Of a stretch of DNA of 64,000 nucleotides, positions 25,844-34,166 are shown in pieces. Both the position numbers and the translations under genes were made by a program. Source of the stretch: Roseiarcus sp963758335 (GTDB lineage: Bacteria > Pseudomonadota > Alphaproteobacteria > Rhizobiales > Beijerinckiaceae); NCBI GenBank assembly GCA_963758335.1, contig CAVWVF010000002.1, positions 1,178,001 to 1,242,000 on the forward strand, read 5' to 3'. The notes under the pieces were generated by a model. It was not told the origin of the DNA. It saw nothing but the letters and a program-made list of their open reading frames with translations, and searched no databases. Position 1 is the first letter of the stretch; each line of letters starts with the position of its first letter.

Positions 25844-25920
25844 CGCAACAGAGGTATTGGCCGGCCCGCAACGCGTCAAGCGGCGCGGACGTCGACGACG
25901 TTGGACCTGACGCGAAACCC

Positions 25921-26195
25921 CTACTGTAGCGCCACTGTCACATCGTTGGGGTACGCCTCGAATTCCTCCGCGCTCTCGCGGTAGATGAAGGGCTTAAGCG
26001 AGTCCTTGATCCTTGATTCGATAGGAGAGCGGCTTCCCGTCCTTGTCGTAGTCGGCGCCGTAGACGAGAAAGGCATGGTCGGTCGTCCGGGCCACGACCG
26101 CCCTGCCCTGCGCCAGCGACCGCTGGATGAGGTCGACCATCCGGTCAAGTTTCACATACATAACGCGCGTGTCCGGCCGCGTGATGGCGCCGCCT
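25921..26195 (-). pseudogene. Fragment of an unassigned protein, possibly papain-like peptidase C-terminus, with a 7-bp duplication
   Basis: The frame reads YVKLDRMVDLIQRSLAQG, VVARTTDHAFLVYGADYD and KDGKPLSYRIKD, then breaks. The rest (SLKPFIYRESAEEFEAYP) continues in another frame. The break coincides with ATCAAGG repeated twice in tandem (+ strand near 26008-26021); deleting one unit restores RIKDSLKPF. The His in DHAFLVYGADYDKDG resembles the His loop of papain/bleomycin-hydrolase folds, but this is a guess. An in-frame TAA cuts the upstream part, so the N-terminus is gone. Confidence 0.4.
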
Positions 26196-26870
26196 TACCT
26201 GTCCCCATGGCGCCGACGAGCAGCGCCGGGCTTCTCCGGAACGGTCCGCAGATGATCTCAATGGGCGTCATGGCCCATTTGGCGACCATGCGCCGGCCTG
26301 TTCATCATCCTGAGCATCGGGATGCCGCCAGTCGAGAGGAAGCGCCAGACCAAGACGGCCGCCAAGAGCAGGAATGCGAGATTGAGCCACGTCGTGTAAT
26401 TCAAGGTGATCGACGCCTCGACCACTCTCGCCCGGCGTTCGTTCGGGATCAGGCGAGCCAATCCGAAGAGGAGTTCGACGACGAAGGCCGACACCGCCAT
26501 CGCGACGTAGAACGTTGCGAGCAAGAAGCCGGCCATCCTCCCATCCGTAGTACTTGCGATAGATGTTGAGGACCGGCAGCACGATCAGGTCGGCGAGAAT
26601 GAAGGAGAGCACGCCGCCGAAGCTGATGCCGCCGTTCCACAGCACGGCGGCAAGCGGGATGTTCCCGACGGAGCAGACGAAGGCGACGATCGCGACCAGC
26701 GGGCCGACGATCGGCCCCCAGAGTTTTGACAGTACGGGATGACCGGTCAGGAAGAAGGCGTTCCAGAAGCCTCGAGGCGTCCAGGCTGCTATCGCCCCGG
26801 CGATCGCGAGGCCGCCGACGATGTCCATCCACACCGAAGCCCAGTCCATGACAAAATAATGGCTGATCTA

Positions 26871-28004
26871 CCCCGACTTATTGAGAAGCCGAGAAACTCC
26901 TTGACGTTGCGGACGAACAGGATTCGTCTGGGGATGTGATTCGCGGCGGATTTCTCTCAGACTGACGACCGGCGGGCCCTAACCGGGCTTGCTCGGGATG
27001 GACTTGCGGAGCATCGCGTGGCCCGCCGAGCCAACGCCGTCGTCCTTCTCGACCAGGGCTGGAGCTGCGAGCGGGTCGCGGCGGCGGTGTTGCTGGACGA
27101 CGACACGGTTCGCGATTGGCATCGGGCCTATGAGCGAGGTGGCGTCGAGGGGCTGAAGAGCTTTGGCCACGAAGGCGGCAGCAGCCTCCTCACCGACGAG
27201 CAGGCAATTGCTCTGGGCAATTGGATCGATGCTCATTGCCCCCGCAGCACCCGGAAGATAGGGGCTTGGCTAAAGCGCTCATTTGGGCTGAGCTATAGCC
27301 ATTCGGGGCTGATCGCGTTGCTGCATCGCTTGGGCTTTGACTACCGCAAGCCGGAACGGGTGCCGCGCGCCCTCGACGACGCCAAGCAGCAAGCCTTCAT
27401 CGACGAATACGAGAACCTGCTCAACACGATGGGCGTCGATGAGGCCGTCGTCTTCGTCGATGCGGTTCATCCGACCCATCAGGTGAGGCCGGCTGGCTGC
27501 TGGGCCCGCAAGGACGTCGCCCTCGCGGTGGAGCAGACGACGGGCCGTGACCGGCTGAACATCCACGGCGCCATCAATCTCGAAACCGGCCAGACGCAGA
27601 TTCTCGCGGTCGAGAAGGTCAACGCGCTGAGCTTCATCAAGCTATTGGGCGAGATCGAGGGCACGCATACCGCGATGCGCCTCATCCACGTCTTCGTCGA
27701 CAACGCCAGCTATCACAAGGCTGACCTCGTCAAAGAATGGCTTGCGGCGGCCGGGCGCAAAATCGTGCTGCACTTCCTTCCGCCTTATTGTCCCCATCTC
27801 GATCCCATCGAACGGTTGTGGGGCTTGATGCACGAAAACGTCACCCACAACCGGGATTACAAGACCTTCAACGAATTCCGCCGGGAGATCATAAAATTCC
27901 TCCGGCATACCGTGCCCAAACGCTGGAAACGGTTCTGCGACCGAATCAGCGACAATTTCCGCGTGATCCACCGCGCCGATTTTCGGGTTATCGCTTAGCC
28001 GGCG
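26871..28004 (+). mobile_element. IS630-family insertion sequence inside a permease gene
   Basis: The 1134-bp element is flanked by TA at 26869-26870 and 28005-28006, as expected for IS630. Its ends form an imperfect inverted repeat: CCCCGACTTATTGAGAAGCC on the left and CGCCGGCTAAGCGATAACCC as the inverse of the right end (about 14 of 20 positions agree after one offset). It holds one transposase gene on the + strand, antisense to the permease it interrupts. Confidence 0.8.
27018..27998 (+). CDS. IS630-family transposase
   Basis: A 326-residue DDE transposase. A helix-turn-helix N-terminus (LLDQGWSCERVAAAVLLDD then TVRDWHRAYERGGVEGL) is followed by the catalytic core: first Asp in AVVFVDAVHPTHQ, second in RLIHVFVDNASYHKADL, and Glu in LDPIERLWGLMHENV. 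Homologous sequence (DDRRALTGLARDGLAEHR) continues about 20 codons upstream of the GTG at 27018 up to a TGA, so the true start may have been lost or an alternative start is used. The core is complete, so the protein may still be active. Confidence 0.82.
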   Translation: MARRANAVVLLDQGWSCERVAAAVLLDDDTVRDWHRAYERGGVEGLKSFGHEGGSSLLTDEQAIALGNWIDAHCPRSTRKIGAWLKRSFGLSYSHSGLIALLHRLGFDYRKPERVPRALDDAKQQAFIDEYENLLNTMGVDEAVVFVDAVHPTHQVRPAGCWARKDVALAVEQTTGRDRLNIHGAINLETGQTQILAVEKVNALSFIKLLGEIEGTHTAMRLIHVFVDNASYHKADLVKEWLAAAGRKIVLHFLPPYCPHLDPIERLWGLMHENVTHNRDYKTFNEFRREIIKFLRHTVPKRWKRFCDRISDNFRVIHRADFRVIA

Positions 28005-28654
28005 TATCGCCGTGAACCCGCGGTCCGACGCGAGGCGCCGCCACAGCGGCCCTTCGGCGGGCACGGACATATCCATTTCGGCATGTCCCTCCATGCGGCC
28101 CGCGACACCCTTATCGGCCTGCTCGCGGGCTTCACGAACGAGCCCGGGGCGCAGGAACGCGCGGAACAGGAGAGCGAGGACGCCGACCATGATTGGCGCT
28201 GCGAGCGCTTCGGCCGCCATGAAGGGCCAGCCCATGAAGACGATGAGGATGATGCTCAGCTCGAGCACCAGGTTGGTCGAGGCCATCTCGAAAGCCATCG
28301 CGGCGGTGAAGTCAGCGCCTTTGCGAAAGATCGACCTGGCAAGGGCCACAGCCGCATACGAGCAGGAGGAGGAAACCGCCCCGAGCGCGAGCGCGATCCC
28401 GATCGAGCGTGGACGGTCGTCGGGCAGCAAACGGCTCATCTCCCCACGCGAGACGATCGCCTCAACGACGGCGGACAGCGCAAAGCCGAGAATGAGCGGC
28501 CACAGGATTTCCCATCCCATCGCGACCGCTATTCCGAGAGCGTGCATCAGCGCCAATAGCACGGTTTTCATCCCACTTCAGTCGCGCCGGCGCGAATATG
28601 TAATCGCGGGGCGCGTCGATCAGTTCCGCGATGCGTCAATAATCGCGCTGCGGC

Positions 28655-30390
28655 TCAGCCTTCGCCGCTCCCGGGCAACAGCGTCCGCAGCGCGTCAAGC
28701 GTGTCGGCTTCGGCGACCGGCTTGTCGCGCCGCCAGCGCAACATCCGGGGGAACCGCACCGCAATGCCGCTGCGGTGCCGATTGCTTTTCGCGATGCCCT
28801 CGAAGCCGAGCTCGAACACCTGCGTCGGCTTCACGCTGCGCACCGGGCCGAAAGTCTCGACCGTGGTGCGGCGGATGATCGCGTCCATCTCGCGCATCTC
28901 CGCGTCGCTGAGGCCCGAATAGGCCTTGGCGAAGGGTATTAGCTCGCGGCCGGGGGCGCCCTCCTCCGCGCTCCAGACGGCGAACGTGTAGTCGCTGTAG
29001 ACGCCGGAGCGGCGGCCGTGTCCCCGCTGGGCGTAGATCAGCACCGCGTCAACGCTCATCGGGTCCAGCTTCCACTTCCACCAGACGTCGGTCTTGTCGT
29101 CGCCCTTGCGGCGGCCGACCCCATAGGCGCCCTCGCGCGCCTTCAGCATCAGCCCTTCGCGGCCGAGCGGGCGCGCCTGCTCGCGGATGACGGCGAGTCC
29201 CGGCCAATCGTCGGCCGAGACGATCGGGCTCATTCGCAGGGGCAGCCGCTCGCCCCGCAACTCCGCGGAGGCAAGCGTCCGCTCGGCGAGGCTCTCGAGA
29301 CGAGCCCTTCGCTCGCGCTGCGGCTCGCCGCGGATGTCCCGCCCCTCGCTTTCGAGGAGATCGTAGGCGATGAAGGCGACCGGCAATTCGCGCATCGTCT
29401 TCTCGCTCACCCCCTTGCGCCCGAGCCTTTGCTGCAGGCTGGCGAAGGGCGCGAGACCGTCGAGCGAGTCGGCCGAATAGTCTCCCGCCGGCGGAATGAG
29501 GACGACGAGCTCGCCGTCGAGCGCCACAGCCGAGGGCAGCGCACGCGCCAGCTTCTCGAGATCGGGATAGGCCTCCGAGATCAGCTCCTCGCCGCGCGAC
29601 CAGAGCCGCCAGGCGTCGCCGCGCTTCAGGAGCTGCGCCCGGATGCCGTCGAACTTCCATTCGATCATCCACTTCGACGGCGGCCCGAGCGCCTCCGGCA
29701 TCGCCTCGACCGGCCCCTGCCAGGACTGCGCGAGATAGAAGGGATAGGGGCGGCCGGCATCGAGCGCCTGCGCCTCGGCGTGCGCGACCTCGCCGATCAG
29801 CGCCTCAAAATCGTCGGCCGACGGCGCGCGCCGCGCCTGCGCGTAGCCAATCATGCGCTGCGCCATGCGGCTCTCCTCGACGCCCGCGACCTCGGAGAGC
29901 GCCTTCACCACCTGCAGGCGCGACACGCCGACGCGCAGTTCGCCGGTGATCAGCTGAAGAAGGCGAGGCGCTGGTCGACGGGAAGCTCCTCGACCCAGCG
30001 CGTGAGCCGCGCGTACCGCTCCTCCTCGTCGAGCGCGGGTAGCGGCAAGAGGCGCTCGCGCATCCAGCGGTCGAGCGAGACTTCTTCGCCGGCGGCGCCC
30101 TCGGGCAGGAGAAGCGACAACGTCTCGGCGAGATCGCCGACCATCGAATAACTCTCCTCGCAGAGCCACTCCGGCAGCCCCGAGCCCTCGACCGCGAGGC
30201 GCCAGAGGAGACGGGTCGGGACCGTCTGGCGGGGCTTGCCGCCGGCCAGGAAATAGACCATCCACGCCGCGCTCGCCCATCGCATGGGATCGTCCTTCGC
30301 GGCGGCGAACGCTTCGATCAACGCGGCCTGATTCGTCCGGGTCGAGGTCGCCGAGTCGAGCCGCCGGTAGAGGTCAGAGAAGGCCTTCAC
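28655..30390 (-). pseudogene. ATP-dependent DNA ligase (LigB/ligase-associated repair type), one-base frameshift
   Basis: The GTG at 30390 opens the N-terminal ligase domain (VKAFSDLYRRLDSATSTRT ... DRWMRERLLPLPALDEEER) up to PVDQRLAFF, then a stop. The rest follows in the next frame: QLITGELRVGVSRLQVVK, the adenylation motif KFDGIR with its Lys in MIEWKFDGIRAQL, GLMLKAREGAYGVGRRKGD and the C-terminal OB domain. Adding one base near 29955 gives 579 codons, normal for the ligase that sits with an MBL-fold exonuclease in Proteobacteria. It seals nicks in a cluster linked to DNA damage response. A real break here would kill the enzyme; a sequencing error in the CTTCTTC run is equally possible. 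Confidence 0.75.
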
Positions 30391-30595
30391 GCCGCGTCTC
30401 CTTCTCCGCGGAGCGGGGAAGGTGGCGCGAAGCGCCGGATGGGGTGCGGAAAGCAGGAATCCGTCGGTCGAGGTTCGCAGTGACGGTCGTGCAAATCGCC
30501 TGACGCTGCGGCAGCGGGCCATACCCCATCCGGCCCTTCGGGCCACCTTCCCCAGCAAAGCTGGGGAAGGGTAGCGCGCGGCAAAGCGATGGCCC
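30391..30595. repeat. REP-like palindromes between ligase and exonuclease genes
   Basis: At 30410-30445 a CGCGGAGCGGGG-type arm is followed by AAGGTGGCGCGAAGCGCCGG and ATGGGG. At 30525-30575 the inverted version appears (CCCCATCCGGCCCTTCGGG then CTTCCCCAGCAAAGCTGGGGAAG). The two inward-facing units bracket about 80 unique bases, which is the usual layout of paired REP sequences. Confidence 0.65.
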
Positions 30596-31603
30596 TCATG
30601 GCGACGCCTCCTCCGCAGCTTCCTCCTCCTCGCCATAGGGAGTCAGCAAGGCCTGCGCGTCAAAACCCTTCTCGCGAAGGTAGCGCGTGAGCGGCCCGAC
30701 CGTCCCGTGCGTCGCCAGCACGCGCTCGGCGCCGGTCGCCTCGATCGCTTCGAGGAGTTTTGGCCAGTCGGCGTGGTCGGAGAGCGGAAAGCCCCGGTCG
30801 AGCCCACGCCGGCGCCGGTTGCCGCGCACCTGCATGAAGCCGCTGGCCAGCGCGTCCGAATAGTCGCCGAAGCGGTTGAGCCAGGGGCTCGCGGCCGCCG
30901 ACGGCGGCGCGAGGATCAGCGCCCGGGCGAAATCGCGTTTGTTCCCGATCTCCTGGGCGAGCCGCGTCAGCGGCAGGGCGACTCCCGCCTGCCGATAGAG
31001 CGCGTTGATCGGCTCGATCGCGCCGTGGCAGACGATCGGCCCGATCGACGCGTCGACATGTACAGTGACGCGCTGCGCCTTGCCGAGCGCATAGGCGTAG
31101 AGGACGCTCGTGCGCCCCGCCGCGGCGTTGTCGCGCCACCAGGCGTCGATGGCGGCGTAGTTCTCCGCCTGCGGGCGCCAGCGGTAGATCGGCAGGCCGA
31201 AGGTCAATTCGGTGATGAAGACGTCGCAGCGCTGCGGCTCGAACGCGGCCGCGACGCCATCGTTCTCGACTTTGTAGTCGCCGGAGGCGACCCAGACCTC
31301 GCCGCCATGCGCCACGCGGATCTGCGCCGAGCCGAGGATATGCCCGGCCGGATGGAAGGAAATCTCGACGCCGTCGCGGGTCAGCCTCTCGCCGTAGTCG
31401 ACCGCCTCGATCGCGACGTCGCCGAGGCGCTTCTTGAGGATCGGCGCGGTCATGCGATGACAAATGTAAAGGTCGGAGCCGAAGCGGGCGTGATCGCCGT
31501 GCGCGTGCGTGATCAGCGCCCGCGCGACCGGGCGCCACGGATCGATGTGGAAGTCGCCCGCGGCGCAAAAAAGTCCGCGATCGGTCGGAACGATGAGGTC
31601 CAC
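30596..31603 (-). CDS. Ligase-associated DNA damage response exonuclease (MBL fold)
   Basis: A 335-residue metallo-beta-lactamase-fold nuclease. The metal site is visible in ALITHAHGDHARFGSDLY (HxHxDH), ISFHPAGHILGSAQIRV, WVASGDYKVEND (Asp) and LSDHADWPKLL (His). The sequence matches the exonuclease that is found next to an ATP-dependent ligase, a helicase and a phosphatase in many Proteobacteria. Here only the ligase follows, 206 bases downstream, across a repeat pair. It probably trims 3' or 5' ends before ligation. Complete in length; start ATG at 31603 is clear. Confidence 0.85.
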   Translation of the reverse strand: MDLIVPTDRGLFCAAGDFHIDPWRPVARALITHAHGDHARFGSDLYICHRMTAPILKKRLGDVAIEAVDYGERLTRDGVEISFHPAGHILGSAQIRVAHGGEVWVASGDYKVENDGVAAAFEPQRCDVFITELTFGLPIYRWRPQAENYAAIDAWWRDNAAAGRTSVLYAYALGKAQRVTVHVDASIGPIVCHGAIEPINALYRQAGVALPLTRLAQEIGNKRDFARALILAPPSAAASPWLNRFGDYSDALASGFMQVRGNRRRRGLDRGFPLSDHADWPKLLEAIEATGAERVLATHGTVGPLTRYLREKGFDAQALLTPYGEEEEAAEEASP

Positions 31604-31836
31604 AGAGGTTCTGTACTATGCGGCGAACACTGCTGTCGCGCATATGGGGGCTGACGGCCAAATCGAACACGCGGGCGGGAGCGGGGCGGACGGGCTCCCT
31701 GGCTGATACTCGACGCAAGTTCGCTGTTCCGCCGAATTCATTCGCTGTTCCGTCTGCGCCGCCAATTTTGTAATCGGGGCAAATTTCCGGGCGGAAGGGG
31801 GGAGTCAAGCGTTGGAAAGTATGATTCAAGCTGGGG

Positions 31837-32397
31837 ATGTCCGTTGATTCGGGTGATCCGCTTGAGCGCATGACGCCGGCCGAGCTCATCGGCCTGGTTC
31901 GCACTTTGATTGGCGAAGTGATTGGCGAAGTGACCCGCTTTCAGGCGGAGTACGAGAAGGTGAGCGGGGCGTTGGCCAAGCTGAGGGTCGAGCATCAGGC
32001 GGTCAAGGACGAACTGGCGCGATTGAAGAAACTGCCGCCGCGGCCGCCGCAGAAACCCTCGGGGATGGACAAGGCGACGGACCGACCGGATTCGCAAGCG
32101 AACGCGCCCAAGGGCGGGCGGTCGACGCAGCGGCGCGGCAGCAACCTGGACAAGCTGACGGTCACGCAAACCATCGAGGTGAAGGTCGACGCGCCAGCGG
32201 GTTCCCGCCACAAGGGCTACGAAGAGATCGTCGTTCAGGACTTGGTTCTGAATCCTTTGGTGACCCGCTATCGGCGCGAGCGCTGGCAAACGCCGGATGG
32301 GAAGACTCTGATCGCGCCGCTCGATCCCGGGATCGTCGGTGGCTATGGCCCGCATCTTCAGCGCCTGATCTTGATGCTGCACTTTCAGGGACGATGA
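31837..32397 (+). CDS. IS66 transposase, N-terminal frame
   Basis: 186 codons: a coiled-coil leader (IGEVTRFQAEYEKVSGALA, KLRVEHQAVKDELARL), a Pro/Lys-rich linker and the start of the central domain (LDKLTVTQTIEVKVDAPAG). It ends TGA at 32395-32397, overlapping the ATG of the next frame. The DDE residues are all in the second frame, so the functional enzyme needs either both polypeptides or a frameshift. The VIGEVIGEV duplication near residue 28 is specific to this copy. Confidence 0.75.
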   Translation: MSVDSGDPLERMTPAELIGLVRTLIGEVIGEVTRFQAEYEKVSGALAKLRVEHQAVKDELARLKKLPPRPPQKPSGMDKATDRPDSQANAPKGGRSTQRRGSNLDKLTVTQTIEVKVDAPAGSRHKGYEEIVVQDLVLNPLVTRYRRERWQTPDGKTLIAPLDPGIVGGYGPHLQRLILMLHFQGR

Positions 32398-33488
32398 CCT
32401 GCGAGCGGATTCTGGCGCTGCTGAACGGCGTCGGCGTGGTGATTTCGAAACGCCAGGTGGTGCGCCTGCTGGCCGCCAGGCTCGAGACGTTCCGCGCTGA
32501 GGACGCCGAGGTGCTGAAGACCGGATTGAGCAGCGCTTCCTTCGTCACGGTCGACGACACCGGCGCCCGCCATCGAGGCAAGAGCGGCGTGACGACCCAG
32601 ATCGGTTCCGACAGCTTCACCACGTTTCGAACCGGCCCGAGCAAGTCCCGCCTGGCGTTCCTGCGCAATCTCCTGGGCGGCGCGGCCTCTTACGTGGTCA
32701 ACGAGGCGGCGCTCGTCTACATGCGGGCTTGCAATCTGAGCCTCAGCCTCATCGACACGCTCGCGGGCCATCCGACGCGGCTTTTTGCGTCTCACGAAGA
32801 CTGGACGAGCCATCTGAACGCGCTCGGATTCGCCGATCTCAGGATCACCCCCGATCCGGTGCGGGTCGCCAGCGAGGGTGCTCTGTGGGGCGCCGTTCGC
32901 GAGCAAGGCCTGCTCGGCCAAGCCATCGTCGTGTCAGACGGCGCCGGCCAGTTCCGCGTCGGCGAACACGCCTTGTGCTGGGTGCACGCCGAACGCCTGG
33001 TCCACAAGCTCATCCCCGCCAACGACAAGCAGCGCAACGCGATCGAGGTCGCACGGCGCATGATCTGGTGGTTCTATCGCGCCTTAAAAGAATACAAGCT
33101 CGCCCCGAGCCTCGAGAAAGCCGAGCGTTTGCGGGCGCAGTTCGACCGCATCTTCAACCGCTCCAGAACCGGCTACGCCACCCTCGACAGCCTGCTCAGG
33201 CGCCTCTTTCGCCTCAAGGACGATCTCTTGCGCGTCCTCGACCATCCCCATATTCCGCTGCACACCAACGCCTCGGAAAACGACATCCGCGTCTTCGTCA
33301 CCAAGCGCAAAATCTCCGGCGGGACCCTCAGCGACAGAGGCCGCGACGCCCGCGACGTCATGCTCGGGCTCGCCAAGACCTGCAGGAAGCTCAAAATCCC
33401 CTTCTTCGACTATCTCGGCGCTCGCCTCGCCATTCCAGGCCCCGAAATCCCCGATCTCGCAACTCTCGTCAGGCCCGCCCCAAGCTAA
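32394..33488 (+). CDS. IS66 transposase, catalytic frame
   Basis: 364 codons with the DDE_Tnp_IS66 core: first Asp in FVTVDDTGARHRGKSG, second in IVVSDGAGQFRVGEHALCW, Glu in HTNASENDIRVFVTKRK, and the C-terminal ISGGTLSDRGRDARDVML. The ATG is joined to the upstream stop as ATGA, which allows re-initiation by the same ribosome. The same junction is present in copy B, so it is an old feature of this element and not a chance lesion. All catalytic positions are present. Confidence 0.82.
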   Translation: MTCERILALLNGVGVVISKRQVVRLLAARLETFRAEDAEVLKTGLSSASFVTVDDTGARHRGKSGVTTQIGSDSFTTFRTGPSKSRLAFLRNLLGGAASYVVNEAALVYMRACNLSLSLIDTLAGHPTRLFASHEDWTSHLNALGFADLRITPDPVRVASEGALWGAVREQGLLGQAIVVSDGAGQFRVGEHALCWVHAERLVHKLIPANDKQRNAIEVARRMIWWFYRALKEYKLAPSLEKAERLRAQFDRIFNRSRTGYATLDSLLRRLFRLKDDLLRVLDHPHIPLHTNASENDIRVFVTKRKISGGTLSDRGRDARDVMLGLAKTCRKLKIPFFDYLGARLAIPGPEIPDLATLVRPAPS

Positions 33489-33659
33489 CGCCGCCCGGAA
33501 ATTCGCCCCGGTTACCCAATTTTCGCTCAACCAGCTGAAATCATGCGGCTTTCTGCCGCGATTCCTCCTCGCGATCCGGCCCAAATCGCCAAATTCGCTG
33601 TTTTTGCCGCTGTTACCAGCAAATCGGCGGCCAGCAGCCCGCCCTCGCCCGGGTATTCG

Positions 33660-33938
33660 TCAACGCCCAAACTGCCCCGGAGCGACTTCGCTAATAACGT
33701 GCGCGCCCGGGAGCGCGCCTTCGCCGACGCAGCGGACGCCGAGCTCTCTGAGCATGGCGTCGCTCTGCGGCGAGGGGGCGGCGGCGCCGGTAAGGTTGGC
33801 CCTGAGCGAGGTCATGTCGCCGCAGGCGGCATACGGCAGGTCGGGAGCCAGGCCGTAGGGCGCGCCCGGAGAAACCGGTCCGCAGCCAAAAAGAGAGGCG
33901 GCGAGAACGATCGCGACCACCGTCGCCAGTTTCGTCAT
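33660..33938 (-). CDS. Small lipoprotein of unknown function
   Basis: A 92-residue precursor whose first 24 residues are a type-II signal peptide (MTKLATVVAIVLAASLFGC) with lipobox LFGC. The mature part is Gly/Pro/Ala-rich and contains two more Cys (YAACGDM and GVRCVGEG). An ATG six codons upstream is in frame, but MTKL fits signal-peptide rules better. The last residues run into the IS66-side flank, so the C-terminus may be altered. No family recognised. Confidence 0.55.
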   Translation of the reverse strand: MTKLATVVAIVLAASLFGCGPVSPGAPYGLAPDLPYAACGDMTSLRANLTGAAAPSPQSDAMLRELGVRCVGEGALPGAHVISEVAPGQFGR

Positions 33939-34166
33939 GCGAAACCTCTCCTGCATTGTCTCTCCGCGCGCCTTTATCGCCGGCTATCGCGAATTGGGCC
34001 AGCCGGACAGGGCCGCCGACAGTCGACGCGCCTACGCTTGACCGAGCCTGACTCGTTCCGGCCTCGGCATTCCTTTTTCGCCCGGAAAAACGGCGCGCCA
34101 CACAGACGAGGAGGCGCCGCTGTCCCGATCCTGCGGTCTCGCTTAAAGTCGCGCTGGGACTGGGGG

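Larger units (their letters stand above)
26258..28571 (-). pseudogene. COG0701-type permease split by an IS630 element
   Basis: The N-terminal half (MKTVLLALMHALGIAVAMG ... SSCSYAAVALARSIFRKGA ... GHAEMDMSVPAEGPLWRRL, GFTAI) ends at about 28006. The C-terminal half resumes near 26866 with ISHYFVMDWASVWMDIVGG, followed by IVAFVCSVGNIPLAAVLWN. The SSCSYA and CSVGNIP motifs are those of the two-repeat permeases related to arsenic and heavy-metal efflux (YraQ/ArsP-like). Between them lies the IS630 element. A second lesion, one extra G in the run near 26534-26541, shifts the last 90 residues (MAGFLLATFYVAMAVSAFV). Removing 1140 bases and the extra G gives one frame of 391 codons. In intact form it would be an inner-membrane exporter. 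Confidence 0.75.
31770..33515 (+). mobile_element. IS66-family insertion sequence, copy A (intact ends)
   Basis: The 1746-bp element is flanked by an 8-bp direct repeat CCAATTTT (31762-31769 and 33516-33523). Ends are inverted repeats: GTAATCGGGGCAAATTTCCG on the left and GTAACCGGGGCGAATTTCCG as the inverse of the right end. It carries a transposase split over two overlapping frames. Copy B at 61.6 kb is nearly identical in the opposite orientation, but shorter by a 12-bp tandem unit (ATTGGCGAAGTG) and three small deletions. The flanks carry TTCGCTGTT motifs (31720, 31741, 33595) that may be the ends of an older element. Confidence 0.9.

Noticed and set aside
29018..30151. 377-codon + frame opposite the ligase
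   Set aside because: Shadow of the ligase gene, which carries the KxDG motif on the minus strand.
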